Assembly: GCA_018806915.1 (NCBI GenBank)
Contig: JAGKQI010000101.1
Location: forward strand, 1-64,000
Origin: Phytophthora colocasiae
Taxonomy: Eukaryota > Oomycota > Peronosporomycetes > Peronosporales > Peronosporaceae
Direction: 5' to 3'
DNA length: 64,000 nt
The position numbers and the translations under genes were made by a program. Below, one piece after another: positions 9,685-22,263 of this stretch. The notes under the pieces are model-generated. The model had not been told where the DNA came from, did no database searches, and saw only the letters and a list, made by a program, of their open reading frames with translations. Numbering within the stretch: position 1 is the stretch's first letter; the number at the start of each line of letters is the position of its first letter.

Positions 9685-11122
9685 TCAAGTTCAACATGTT
9701 GTATATATGTCGAGATCACTAAACACCATGTTGTATATAATATCTTTTAGGCTTGACGTTTATTGCGGATCCAATCAACATGAAAGCGAACTCGGCGGAG
9801 ATGCGTCACCGCAGTACTCCGCGGACCCGAATTCAGGTCCAGCTGCGGTCATCCGCAACCTGCATGAAATTCTCCCGCCGCCAAAAGACGGAGTCTACCA
9901 TGCTGTAGTGACAGACAGGTTCTACACGTCAGTGAAGCTAGCGCTACAACTGCTAGCTCGCAACGTCTAAACGGTAGGCACTATCCTGACAAACAAGGCT
10001 GGTTTTCCTCCTGAGGTGAAAACAAAGACCGAAAGTCGCCCAAAAGGCGTTCCTCGTGGCGACACGAAGATGGCTGTTTCCAAGGCATGCCCGCAGCTGA
10101 CTGTGTTGCGGTGGTGGGACCGCAAGACCGTTCACCTTCTTTCCACGGGCGGCAGTAGAGCTTTCGAGACGTGCGGTAAGTATGGTAGGCTGATAGGATA
10201 TGTTTATTGACCTCTAACTACTTGTGGTTTGTGCAAATGCGTGTTTAGAAAGGCGAATACCAGGAGGAAGGCGAGTTACTGTCCCCTGCCCATCCATGGT
10301 GCGCGACTATCAGCGCTGGATGGGCGGGGTCGACATTCATGATCAACTGCGCATGCAACGCTATTCACTGCAGCTGGCGGTCGTCTTCCGCAAGTACTAC
10401 AAGACGATATTCCTGGGCTTGGTGGACATGGCGATTGTGAATGCCTACATTGTCTTCCGAGAAGCGAAGAAGAGGAGCGGCGAGCCGCGCGCCGATCACG
10501 CTAAGTTCCTGCAGGTTTTGCATGCTCAAATGATCGAGCTGACTGCTGCCGACTTCGCTAATCAGGTACGACCGAGTTCAGACATAGCGGGTGACTTCAT
10601 GCTAACTATTATGTGCTGAATGTAGCTTCTCTCTCCAGGCCCCCCGAATCCTGGTGAAAGGGCGTCCACGATACCTTCCGAACACAAGCTCACCGTGTTT
10701 CCGGACTGGGAACGCTTCGGCAAGGAGGGCGAACACCGCAAGCGACCCCAGCACCAATGCAAAGTCTGCTCTCTTCGAAAGCAGAAGAAGGGCGAGCGCT
10801 GCGCGACACGTTTTTTCTGTGAGGCCTGCAGCGATGGCAACAAGAGGTAAGTCGACATGTTGTTTTATACCACATGTGCGGTAGCTAACATGTTGTTATT
10901 ACCTGCAGGGTCTATCTGTGCGACCGCGTGAGACCCAAGCACTACCCCGAGAACACCTTGACGTACCATCAGATCTGGCACGTCAAGTGGAATAACGGAA
11001 GTGATCGTCCTCGCCCTCTCATCGGGAGAGACATTCAATTGCGCGGGCTGGGAAAGAAACGGCGCCGAAGTGAAACTGATGCGGAAGAGGCGGAGGAGAT
11101 CGAAGTTGAGGATGCAGAGTAG

Positions 11123-11555
11123 GATATGTGCGGCAGCGCCCCGTAGGTTTGCAGGACGAAGACAATACATGTATTGCGTGTCATTCACTTCATGACGTAT
11201 TGCAACGGCGACACATCTATTTTATGCATAGCGATCTTCCACAAAAGAGACGCATCTGGTAAAAAGGACAACTCCAACAAGTACGATATACACCCTGTAG
11301 CACTTTTCGGTTGAGGCGTTGCTGTCTTTTACAACATGGAAGGACACAGGCGTGCGATGGAAGTTGCTATGCAAGACATCCAGTTCTCTCGTTTCAAAAA
11401 AAGTCATCGGACATAAGTGACCAATACAAAAACCAAGTAAAGGCTGTCTTTAACATGTTGTTTTTAACAACATGATCACGCCTTTACCGAACGTGAAATT
11501 CCCCGTGAGTGTTGGGGGGTTAATCTACTGCTTGTTGAATGTGGCACCCTCACAA
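11123..11555. other. 3' flank of the piggyBac-like gene, with a CATGTTGT palindrome
   Basis: No coding sequence recognised. At 11454-11474 it holds CATGTTGTT and its inverted partner AACAACATG, with TTAA at 11450-11453 and 11464-11467. The same CATGTTGT core recurs in the transposase introns. TTAA is the known piggyBac target, so this may lie near a transposon end, but the matching 5' end is outside the window. Confidence 0.4.
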
Positions 11556-11915
11556 GTGGTGGCAGATTCGCAGGCGAGTTTTGATCGCCTTGGCAATACA
11601 GTTTATCTACCGGTTATGATATGTTGTGCTTACCAATGGGGAAAGCAGTTTGAAATGCGGCGACCCGACAGTAATTCATGTTTCGTCCTGTACAGAACGC
11701 CGAAGCACAGCCATCCTTTCAACTGGAGCACCGGTAACAACAACTCTAGCAGTATGAAGTTCCGACACGATTCTGGTGTGCTTCTTCTTGACTGCAGCAG
11801 CTGAGTTGCCACTTTGCGATGGTCAAAGTTGAAGTGAAATGCTTGTCAGAAGCGTACAATGCATGAAAAAAAAAGTATATCGAAATATAAATTAATGGGA
11901 GTTGACATCCGACCT

Positions 11916-12719
11916 TCACCACGGCAGATCAAGGCCCCCAAATGTCTTGTCAGCGTTGTAGAACTTGCCCGAGTCCTCCATGGACAGGTTACCCACGACT
12001 TCAGCCATCCACTCGGCCGAGTCGGACGCCTTCAGAGAGCCTTTGTGACCGTTCATGTCGGTGGCGACGTACCCCGGGTTAAGCGTCACGAAGATGATGT
12101 TGCTGTCGTGCAGACCGACAGACATGGATCGAGTAACCATGTTAAGCGCAGCCTTGGAGGTGGAGTACGCGTACGAGTGACTGAAGAAGTGCGCCATCTC
12201 TTTCGTGTTGCCACCAATGCTGCCCAGGAATGACGAGACTTGGGCCACAGTGGCGGTCCCGTGGGTTTTCACTGCCAGCTCCAGGTTGGGCAGCAATGCA
12301 CGCGACAAGAGGAACGGCCCCACGGCATTCACCTCGAACTGGCTCATGAAGGCGTCTTTGGTGGCCGTCATAAAGTCGTCTTCGATGTAAATGCCAGCAT
12401 TGTTGATGAGCAGATCGATGGGCATTCCTTCCAGTTGACGAGCCGCCTCGAGCACGGATGCTTCGTCACTCGTTTCCAACATGACAGTCTTGAAAGGTGA
12501 CAGCGCCATGAGCTGAGCAAGACATAATCTCATTGCTAGCTACCCGTTAGATTAGCAGCCATAAGAAGACATCAAGGATAGATGTACCTGATCGGTGTTA
12601 CTGTTGCGACGTGTAGTACCGATGACGTTCCAGCCTTGCTTGGTGTAGTATTCTGCGAAGGCAAGGCCGATGCTGCGTGTGCTGCCCGTGATGAGGACGG
12701 TCTTCTTAGTAGTGGCCAT
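11916..12719 (-). CDS. Short-chain dehydrogenase/reductase, array copy 1
   Basis: Two exons, 12588-12719 and 11916-12512, joined across a 75-nt GT-AG intron in phase 0, give 242 aa. Classical SDR features: cofactor motif TGSTRSIG (residues ~11-18), NNAG, a serine-rich strand VAQVSSFLG, the catalytic YSTSK (YxxxK) and LNPGYVATDM. The nearest known type by motif pattern is the C-factor (CsgA)-like SDR group; the substrate is unknown and NAD(P)H use is inferred. Start chosen at MATTKK because the initiator-like CTCACTTT (reverse complement at 12772-12779) lies about 55-60 nt upstream and the typical SDR beta-strand begins a few residues later. The third glycine of TGxxxGxG is Ser here, unlike copies 6 and 7. 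The frame is intact. Confidence 0.85.
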
Positions 12720-14284
12720 TGTTGGAGTTTAGGTTTGGCTTGGTCTGCTGGGTTGGTTCGAAGTGTTTTCGAAAGTGAGGAAGTTGATGCGAAGCAAACC
12801 GCAACGAGGTTGACGGCAATATAGATCGCCCGCCTACTGTAGTTCGGCGTGTTTGCCAGAGAGTAATCAAGGTTTATTTTATGTATCTTCGACATGACCT
12901 GCAGTAGAACAAAAATGTATCGCTAACTTCGCGACACGCTGGACAACGCGACCGACACGTGAACACTGGTGCCACAGAGTGTGGGTCTGTTTAGTCATGG
13001 TCGCCGATCACTAAGGCTATCGTAGTCTACGATTCGTAGATGCCTGCCATGAAGCAGGCATGCCATCTCGAGTTCAACCGGATAACTCGCAAGGCGAGCT
13101 CATCTCAACAGGAACATGTCGGCTCAACTGACTGGATCGCGAAGTGAAGCGTTCCATGCATGAAAACGCACTCGAAAAGCATCGTTACTCAGTAAGCTCG
13201 AGCTGCGTTGATAGTCGTGAGTTAGAACAGAGGGTGCCACGACTGGGAGCAGTAAGTAGATAGAAACTTGACTATCAGGCTTGACTATTGACTATTAATA
13301 CATGCATGGTAGTAAATGCAGTAAATGCACATCTTCGTGTACGATATCTTCTCAGAGAAGGGGCTTTACATGGAGCAGAAGCTAGGTTGCTTGTGGCTCT
13401 TTGGTGGATGCTGGGTAGATTTTCTAGTAAGCAGCCCCGTACAATTCAGCACTTCCACACCGTTATGGACAAACGAGGCCACTGACACATTGGTTGCTTA
13501 AACGCACGGACCTACTGAGGCTCGAATTGAGCAACCAAAACCAGCACTAAGTGCGCTGCTTGCGAAGCGCAAAGTGTGGGCAGGAGCCTTCAACATACAC
13601 TTGCTTCATGAGGGTTGTATTGTTGCTGCAATGGAGGACATTGCTAGCAATGGCCATTACTATCGTAAAATGGCTGCACATATAGGTGGAGCGAGCGGGT
13701 GCACGTTCGTCAGTGAGAAATTGACGCAGCCAATTCGGTACTTATCTTGTATAGTACCTCCATTCTAGTTATTATCACCAGATCGCTGCGATGTTGCTAT
13801 CCTATGGATATGAGGTCCGGCTTTTAGTGGAGCCTGTTATTCGCTTTACATCTTCTACACAAGTTTTGTAGTGGTGGCAGATTCGTAGTGACTGCAGCGA
13901 GGTTTGATCGCCTTAGCAATACAGTTCATCTACCGATAATGCGAGGGTCAATATGTTGTGCTAACGAATGGGGAGAGCAGTTTGAAATGCGGAAATGCGG
14001 CGACAGACAGTAATTCGCATTTCGTCCTGTACAGAACGCCGAAGCACAGACTTCCTTTCATCTGAAGCACCGGTAACAACAACGCTGGCAGTATGAAGTT
14101 CCAACACGATCCTGGTGTGCTTCTTCTTGACTGCAGCAGCTGAGTTACCACTTTGCGGTGGTCAAAGTTGAAGTGAATTGCTTGGCAGAAGCGTACAATG
14201 CATGAAAAAAAAAGTATATCGAAATATGAATTAATGGGAGTATCCATGTGCTACATGTAGGCCTGACTAGTTGACATCCGACCT

Positions 14285-15092
14285 TCACCACGGCAGATCA
14301 AGGCCCCCAAATGTCTTGTCAGCGTTGTAGAACTTGCCCGAGTCCTCCATGGACAGGTTACCCACGACTTCAGCCATCCACTCGGCCGAGTCGGACGCCT
14401 TCAGAGAGCCTTTGTGACCGTTCATGTCGGTGGCGACGTACCCCGGGTTAAGCGTCACGAAGATGATGTTGCTGTCGTGCAGACCGACAGACATGGATCG
14501 AGTAACCATGTTAAGCGCAGCCTTGGAGGTGGAGTACGCGTACGAGTGACTGAAGAAGTGCGCCATCTCTTTCGTGTTGCCACCAATGCTGCCCAGGAAT
14601 GACGAGACTTTGGGCCACAGTGGCGGTCCCGTGGGTTTTCACCGCCAGCTCCAGGTTGGGGCAGCAATGCACGCGACAAGAGTGGAACGGCCCCACGGCA
14701 TTCACCTCGAACTGGCTCATGAATGCGTCTTTGGTGGCCGTCTTAAAGTCGTCTTCGATGTAAATGCCAGCATTGTTGATGAGCAGATCGATGGGCATTC
14801 CTTCCAGTTGACGAGCCGCCTCGAGCACGGATGCTTCGTCACTCGTTTCCAACATGACAGTCTTGAAAGGTGACAGCGCCATGAGCTGAGCAAGACATAA
14901 TCTCATTGCTAGCTACCCGTTAGATTAGCAGCCATAAGAAGACATCAAGGATAGATGTACCTGATCGGTGTTACTGTTGCGACGTGTAGTACCGATGACG
15001 TTCCAGCCTTGCTTGGTGTAGTATTCTGCGAAGGCAAGGCCGATGCTGCGTGTGCTGCCCGTGATGAGGACGGTCTTCTTAGTAGTGGCCAT
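14285..15092 (-). pseudogene. SDR array copy 2, frameshifted
   Basis: Exons 14961-15092 and 14285-14885. Exon 1 is intact (TGSTRSIG type). In exon 2, three extra bases near 14662-14683 replace the LLSRALL segment, and an extra base near 14610 shifts frame before the YxxxK motif, so the catalytic Tyr/Lys are lost from the product. The downstream YSTSK and C-terminal coding sequence survives in another frame. Confidence 0.8.
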
Positions 15093-16672
15093 TGTTGGAG
15101 TTTGGAGAGGTTTGGCTTGGTCTGCTGGGTTGGTTCGAAGTGTTTTCGAAAGTGAGGAAGTTGATGCGAAGCAAACTGCAACGAGGTTGGACGACAATAT
15201 GTAGATCGCCCGCCTACTGTAGTTCGGCGTGTTTGCCAGAGAGTAATCAAGGTTTATTTTATGTATCTTCGACATGACCTGCAGTCCCGACTCAGAACAA
15301 AAATGTATCGCTAACTTCGCGACACGCTGACAACGCGACTGACACGTGAACACTGGTGCCACAGAGTGTGGGTCTGTTTAGTCATGGTCGCCGATCACTA
15401 AGGCTATCGTAGTCTACGATTCGTAGATGCCTGCCATGAAGCAGGCATGCCATCTCGAGTTCAACCGGATAACTCGCAAGGCGAGCTCATCTCAACAGGA
15501 ACATGTCGGCTCAACTGACTGGATCGCGAAGTGAAGCGTTCCATGCATGAAAACGCACTCGAAAAGCATCGTTACTCAGTAAGCTCGAGCTGCGTTGATA
15601 GTCGTGAGTTAGAACAGAGGGTGCCACGACTGGGAGCAGTAAGTAGATAGAAACTTGACTATCAGGCTTGACTATTGACTATTAATACATGCATGGTAGT
15701 AAATGCAGTAAATGCACATCTTCGTGTACGATATCTTCTCAGAGAAGGGTTTACATGGAGCAGAAGCCAGGTTGCTTGTGGCTCTTTGGTGGATGCTGGG
15801 GAGATTTTCTAGTAAGCAGCCCCGTTCAATCTCAGCACTTCCACACCGTTATGGACAAACGAGGCCACTGACACATTGGTTGCTTAAACGCACGGACCTA
15901 CTGAGGCTCGAATTGAGCAACCAAAACCAGCACTAAGTGCGCTGCTTGCGAAGCGCAAAGTGTGGGCAGGAGCCTTCAACATACACTCTGCTTCATGAGG
16001 GTTGTATTGTTGCTGCAATGGAGGACATTGCTAGCAATGGCCATTACTATCGTAAAATGGCTGCAACATATAGGTGGAGCGAGCGGTGTACGTTCGTCAG
16101 TGAGAAATTGACGCAGCCAATTCGGTACTTATCTTGTATAGTACCTCCATTCTAGTTATTATCACCAGATCGCTGCGATGTTGCTATCCTATGGATATGA
16201 GGTCCGGCTTTAGTGGAGCCTGTTATTCGCTTTACATCTTCTACACAAGTTTTGTAGTGGTGGCAGATCTGTAGTGACTGCAGCGAGGTTTGATCGCCTT
16301 AAGGCAATACAGTTCATCTACCGATAAATGCGAGGGTCAATATGTTGTGCTAACGAATGGGGAGAGCAGTTTGAAATGCGGAAATGCGGCGACAGACAGT
16401 AATTCGCATTTCGTCCTGTACAGAACGCCGAAGCACTGGTGACTTCCTTTCATCTGAAGCACCGGTAACAACAACGCTGGCAGTATGAAGTTCCAACACG
16501 ATCCTGGTGTGCTTCTTCTTGACTGCAGCAGCTGAGTTACCACTTTGCGGTGGTCAAAGTTGAAGTGAATTGCTTGGCAGAAGCGTACAATGCATGAAAA
16601 AGTATATCGAAATATGAATTAATGGGAGTATCCATGTGCTACATGTAGGCCTGACTAGTTGACATCCGACCT

Positions 16673-17477
16673 TCACCACGGCAGATCAAGGCCCCCAAAT
16701 GTCTTGTCAGCGTTGTAGAACTTGTCCGAGTCCTCCATGGACAGGTTACCCACGACTTCAGCCATCCACTCGGCCGAGCCGGACGCCTCTCAGAGAGCCT
16801 TTGTGACCGTTCATGTCGGTGGCGACGTACCCCGGGTTAAGCGTCACGAAGATGATGTTGCTGTCGTGCAGACCGACAGACATGGATCGAGTAACCATGT
16901 TAAGCGCAGCCTTGGAGGTGGAGTACGCGTACGAGTGACTGAAGAAGTGCGCCATCTCTTTCGTGTTGCCACCAATGCTGCCCAGGAATGACGAGACTTG
17001 GGCCACAGTGGCGGTCCCGTGGGTTTTCACTGCCAGCTCCAGGTTGGGCAGCAATGCACGCGACAAGAGGAACGGCCCCACGGCATTCACCTCGAACTGG
17101 CTCATGAAGGCGTCTTTGGTGGCCGTCTTAAAGTCGTCTTCGATGTAAATGCCAGCATTGTTGATGAGCAGATCGATGGGCATTCCTTCCAGTTGACGAG
17201 CCGCCTCGAGCACGGATGCTTCGTCACTCGTTTCCAACATGACAGTCTTGAAAGGTGACAGCGCCATGAGCTGAGCAAGACATAATCTCATTGCTAGCTA
17301 CCCGTTAGATTAGCAGCCATAAGAAGACATCAAGGATAGATGTACCTGATCGGTGTTACTGTTGCGACGTGTAGTACCGATGACGTTCCAGCCTTGCTTG
17401 GTGTAGTATTCCGCGAAGGCAAGGCCGATGCTGCGTGTGCTGCCCGTGATGAGGACGGTCTTCTTAGTAGTGGCCAT
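16673..17477 (-). pseudogene. SDR array copy 3, C-terminal frameshift
   Basis: Exons 17346-17477 and 16673-17270. Cofactor motif, NNAG and YSTSK are intact, but an extra base near 16788 shifts the frame after NGHKGSL; the product would stop at 16758 with a short novel tail (214 aa instead of 242). It may still fold, so calling it dead is an inference. Confidence 0.7.
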
Positions 17478-19056
17478 TGTTGGAGTTTGGAGAGGTTTGG
17501 CTTGGTCTGCTGGGTTGGTTCGAAGTGTTTTCGAAAGTGAGGAAGTTGATGCGAAGCAAACTGCAACGAGGTTGGACGACAATATGTAGATCGCCCGCCT
17601 ACTGTAGTTCGGCGTGTTTGCCAGAGAGTAATCAAGGTTTATTTTATGTATCTTCGACATGACCTGCAGTCCCGACTCAGAACAAAAAATGTATCGCTAA
17701 CTTCGCGACACGCTGGACAACGCGACCGACACGTGAACACTGGTGCCACAGAGTGGGTCTGTTTAGTCATGGTCGCCGATCACTAAGGCTATCGTAGTCT
17801 ACGATTCGTAGATGCCTGCCATGAAGCAGGCATGCCATCCTCGAGTTCAACCGGATAACTCGCAAGGCGAGCTCATCTCAACAGGAACATGTCGGCTCAA
17901 CTGACTGGATCGCGAAGTGAAGCGTTCCATGCATGAAAACGCACTCGAAAAGCATCGTTACTCAGTAAGCTCGAGCTGCGTTGATAGTCGTGAGTTAGAA
18001 CAGAGGGTGCCACGACTGGGAGCAGTAAGTAGATAGAAACTTGACTATCAGGCTTGACTATTGACTATTAATACATGCATGGTAGTAAATGCAGTAAATG
18101 CACATCTTCGTGTACGATATCTTCTCAGAGAAGGGGCTTACATGGAGCAGAAGCTAGGTTGCTTGTGGCTCTTTGGTGGATGCTGGGGAGATTTTCTAGT
18201 AAGCAGCCCCGTTCAATTCAGCACTTCCACACCGTTATGGACAAACGAGGCCACTGACACATTGGTTGCTTAAACGCACGGACCTACTGAGGCTCGAATT
18301 GAGCAACCAAAACCAGCACTAAGTGCGCTGCTTGCGAAGCGCAAAGTGTGGGCAGGAGCCTTCAACATACACTTGCTTCATGAGGGTTGTATTGTTGCTG
18401 CAATGGAGGACATTGCTAGCAATGGCCATTACTATCGTAAAATGGCTGCACATATAGGTGGAGCGAGCGGTGTACGTTCGTCAGTGAGAAATTGACGCAG
18501 CCAATTCGGTACTTTATCTTGTATAGTACCTCCATCTCTAGTTATTATCACCAGATCGCTGCGATGTTGCTATCCCATGGATATGAGGTCCGGCTTTTAG
18601 TGGAGCCTGTTATTCGCTTTACATCTTCTACACAAGTTTTGTAGTGGTGGCAGATCTGTAGTGACTGCAGCGAGGTTTGATCGCCTTGGCAATACAGTTC
18701 ATCTACCGATAATGCGAGGGTCAATATGTTGTGCTAACGAATAGGAGAGCAGTTTGAAATGCGGAAATGCGGCGACAGACAGTAATTCGCATTTCGTCCT
18801 GTACAGAACGCCGAAGCACAGACTTCCTTTCATCTGAAGCACCGGTAACAACAACGCTGGCAGTATGAAGTTCCAACACGATCCTGGTGTGCTTCTTCTT
18901 GACTGCAGCAGCTGAGTTACCACTTTGCGGTGGTCAAAGTTGAAGTGAATTGCTTGGCAGAAGCGTACAATGCATGAAAAAAAAAGTATATCGAAATATG
19001 AATTAATGGGAGTATCCATGTGCTACATGTAGGCCTGACTAGTTGACATCCGACCT

Positions 19057-19868
19057 TCACCACGGCAGATCAAGGCCCCCAAATGTCTTGTCAGCGTTGT
19101 AGAACTTGCCCGAGTCCTCCATGGACAGAAAATACCCACGACTTCAGCCATCCACTCGGCCGGAGTCGGACGCCTTCAGGAGAGCCTTTGTGACCGTTCA
19201 TGTCGGTGGCGACGTACCCCGGGTTAAGCGTCACGAAGATGATGTTGCTGTCGTGCAGACCGACAGGCATGGATCGAGTAACCATGTTAAGCGCAGCATT
19301 GAGGTGGAGTACGCGTACGAGTGACTGAAGAAGTGCGCCATCTCTTTCGTGTTGCCACCAATGCTGCTCCAGGAATGACGAGACTTGGGCCACAGTGGCG
19401 GTCCCGTGGGTTTTCACTGCCAGCTCCAGGTTGGGCAGCAATGCACGCGACAAGAGGAACGGCCCCCACGGCATTCACCCCGAACTGGCCTCATGAAGGC
19501 GTCTTTGGTGGCCGTCATAAAGTCGTCTTCGATGTAAATGCCAGCATTGTTGATGAGCAGATCGATGGGCATTCCTTCCAGTTGACGAGCCGCCTCGAGC
19601 ACGGATGCTTCGTCACTCGTTTCCAACATGACAGTCTTGAAAGGTGACAGCGCCATGAGCTGAGCAAGACATAATCTCATTGCTAGCTACCCGTTAGATT
19701 AGCAGCCATAAGAAGACATCAAGGATAGATGTACCTGATCGGTGTTACTGTTGCGACGTGTAGTACCGATGACGTTCCAGCCTTGCTTGGTGTAGTATTC
19801 TGCGAAGGCAAGGCCGATGCTGCGTGTGCTGCCCGTGATGAGGATTTGGTCTTCTTAGTAGTGGCCAT
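19057..19868 (-). pseudogene. SDR array copy 4, multiply damaged
   Basis: Exons 19735-19868 and 19057-19659. Exon 1 has two extra bases near 19844 (GATTTGG instead of GACGG), which shift frame within the cofactor-binding motif. Exon 2 has further small indels near 19130, 19161, 19180, 19367, 19465 and 19490. It is clearly the most decayed copy. Confidence 0.85.
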
Positions 19869-21459
19869 TGTTGGAGTTTGGAGAGGTTTGGCTTGGTCTG
19901 CTGGGTTGGTTCGAAGTGTTTTCGAAAGTGAGGAAGTTGATGCGAAGCAAACTGCAAACGAGGTTGGACGACAATATGTAGATCGCCCGCCTACTGTAGT
20001 TCGGCGTGTTTGCCAGAGAGTAATCAAGGTTTATTTTATGTATCTTCGACATGACCTGCAGTCCCGACTCAGAACAAAAAATGTATCGCTAACTTCGCGA
20101 CACGCTGGACAACGCGACCGACACGTGAACACTGGTGCCACAGAGTGTGGGTCTGTTTAGTCATGGTCGCCAGATCACTAAGGCTATCGTAGTCTGACGA
20201 TTCGTAGATGCCTGCCATGAAGCAGGCATGCCATCTCGAGTTCAACCGGATAATTTCCCGCAAGGCGAGCTCATCTCAACAACAGGAACATGTCGGCTCA
20301 ACTGACTGGATCGCGAAGTGAAGCGTTCCATGCATGAAAACGCACTCAGAAAAAGCATCGTTACTCAGTAAGCTCGAGCTGCGTTGATAGTCGTGAGTTA
20401 GAACAGAGGGTGCCACGACTGGGGAGCAGTAAGTAGATAGAAACTTGACTATCAGGGCTTGACTATTGACTATTAATACATGCATGGTAGTAATGCAGTA
20501 AATGCACATCTTCGTGTACGATATCTTCTCAGAGAAGGGTTTACATGGAGCAGAAGCTAGGTTGCTTGTGGCTCTTTGGTGGATGCTGGGAGATTTTCTA
20601 GTAAGCAGCCCCGTTCAATCCAGCACTTCCACACCGTTATGGACAAACGAGGCCACTGACACATTGGTTGCTTAAACGCACGGACCTACTGAGGCTCGAA
20701 TTGAGCAACCAAAACCAGCACTAAGTGCGCTGCTTGCGAAGCGCAAAGTGTGGGCAGGAGCCTTCAACATACACTTGCTTCATGAGGGTTGTATTGTTGC
20801 TGCAATGGAGGACATTGCTAGCAATGGCCATTACTATCGTAAAATGGCTGCACATATAGGTGGAGCGAGCGGTGTACGTTCGTCAGTGAGAAATTGACGC
20901 AGCCAATTCGGTACTTATCTTGTATAGTACCTCCATTCTAGTTATTATCACCAGATCGCTGCGATGTTGCTATCCTATGGATATGAGGTCCGGCTTTTAG
21001 TGGAGCCTGTTATTCGCTTTACATCTTCTACACAAGTTTTGTAGTGGTGGCAGATTCGTAGTGACTGCAGCGAGGTTTGATCGCCTTGGCAATACAGTTC
21101 ATCTACCGATAATGCGAGGGTCAATATGTTGTGCTAACGAATGGGGAGAGCAGTTTGAAATGCGGAAATGCGGCGACAGACAGTAATTCGCATTTCGTCC
21201 TGTACAGAACGCCGAAGCACAGACTTCCTTTCATCTGAAGCACCGGTAACAACAACGCTGGCAGTATGAAGTTCCAACACGATCCTGGTGTGCTTCTTCT
21301 TGACTGCAGCAGCTGAGTTACCACTTTGCGGTGGTCAAAGTTGAAGTGAATTGCTTGGCAGAAGCGTACAATGCATGAAAAAAAAAGTATATCGAAATAT
21401 GAATTAATGGGAGTATCCATGTGCTACATGTAGGCCTGACTAGTTGATTATCCGGACCT

Positions 21460-22263
21460 TCACCACGGCAGATCAAGGCCCCCAAATGTCTTGTCAGCGT
21501 TGTAGAACTTGCCCGAGTCCTCCATGGACAGGTTACCCACGACTTCAGCCATCCACTCGGCCGAGTCGGACGCCTTCAGAGAGCCTTTGTGACCGTTCAT
21601 GTCGGTGGCGACGTACCCCGGGTTAAGCGTCACGAAGATGATGTTTCTGTCGTGCAGACCGACAGACATGGATCGAGTAACCATGTTAAGCGCAGCCTTG
21701 GAGGTGGAGTACGCGTACGAGTGACTGAAGAAGTGCGCCATCTCTTTCGTGTTGCCACCAATGCTGCCCAGGAATGACGAGACTTGGGCCACAGTGGCGG
21801 TCCCGTGGGTTTTCACTGCCAGCTCCAGGTTGGGCAGCAATGCACGCGACAAGAGGAACGGCCCCACGGCATTCACCTCGAACTGGCTCATGAATGCGTC
21901 TTTGGTGGCCGTCTTAAAGTCGTCTTCGATGTAAATGCCAGCATTGTTGATGAGCAGATCGATGGGCACTCCTTCCAGTTGACGAGCCGCCTCGAGCACG
22001 GATGCTTCGTCACTCGTTTCCAACATGACAGTCTTGAAAGGTGACAGCGCCATGAGCTGAGCAAAACATAATCTCATTGCTAGCTACCCGTTAGATTAGC
22101 AGCCATAAGAAGACATCAAGGATAGATGTACCTGATCGGTGTTACTGTTGCGACGTGTAGTACCGATGACGTTCCAGCCTTGCTTGGTGTAGTATTCTGC
22201 GAAGGCAAGGCCGATGCTGCGTGTGCTGCCCGTGATGAGGACGGTCTTCTTAGTAGTGGCCAT
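21460..22263 (-). CDS. Short-chain dehydrogenase/reductase, array copy 5
   Basis: Exons 22132-22263 and 21460-22056, 75-nt intron, 242 aa, intact. TGSTRSIG cofactor motif, NNAG and YSTSK present. It differs from copy 1 by EGVPID in place of EGMPID and by an Arg after GLHD. The open frame continues upstream of MATTKK for about 109 codons in this copy, but that extension is not kept in copies 1, 6 and 7, so it is treated as 5' UTR. Its intact state next to broken copies 2-4 fits a cluster in which end and centre copies are kept. Confidence 0.85.

Larger units (their letters stand above)
1..11122 (+). pseudogene. piggyBac-like transposase gene, split by a retrotransposon and carrying a frameshift and a stop
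   Basis: Seven exons can be followed: 1-80 (partial), 164-169 joined to 8344-8804, 8880-9580, 9751-10175, 10249-10565, 10626-10846 and 10909-11122. All introns are GT-AG and phases agree. The product has an acidic N-terminus, the family segment around PLDLFFFFMP, and three candidate catalytic aspartates: FDEAVIPS, VVTDRFYTS and GGVDIHDQL. A C-terminal cysteine-rich domain follows (CKVC, CATRFFCEAC, YLC) and then an acidic tail. Defects seen: a retroelement inserted one base into exon 2; one extra base near 9501, after which the family frame (YLKDKPHKWGTKLF) resumes; and a TAA at 9968-9970 where the context suggests Tyr. The sixth exon could instead begin at 10639, but only the 10625/10626 junction keeps frame. 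Whether it belonged to a mobile piggyBac copy or a domesticated gene cannot be told, because the 5' end lies outside the window. Confidence 0.82.

Noticed and set aside
10566..10638. Alternative acceptor at 10638 giving a frameshift in the transposase
   Set aside because: The acceptor at 10625 keeps the frame into the Cys-rich domain, so no lesion needs to be assumed there.
13288..13485. Repeated 60-70 codon frames in the SDR array spacers (also near 18061, 22848, 33010)
   Set aside because: Frame and start differ between units by small indels, the starts are not consistent ATGs, and no domain is visible; treated as non-coding repeat sequence.
15093..15362. In-frame upstream extension of the SDR protein in copies 2, 3, 5 and 8
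   Set aside because: Not in frame in copy 1 and quite different in copies 6 and 7; it covers the initiator-like CTCACTTT, so it is more likely 5' UTR.
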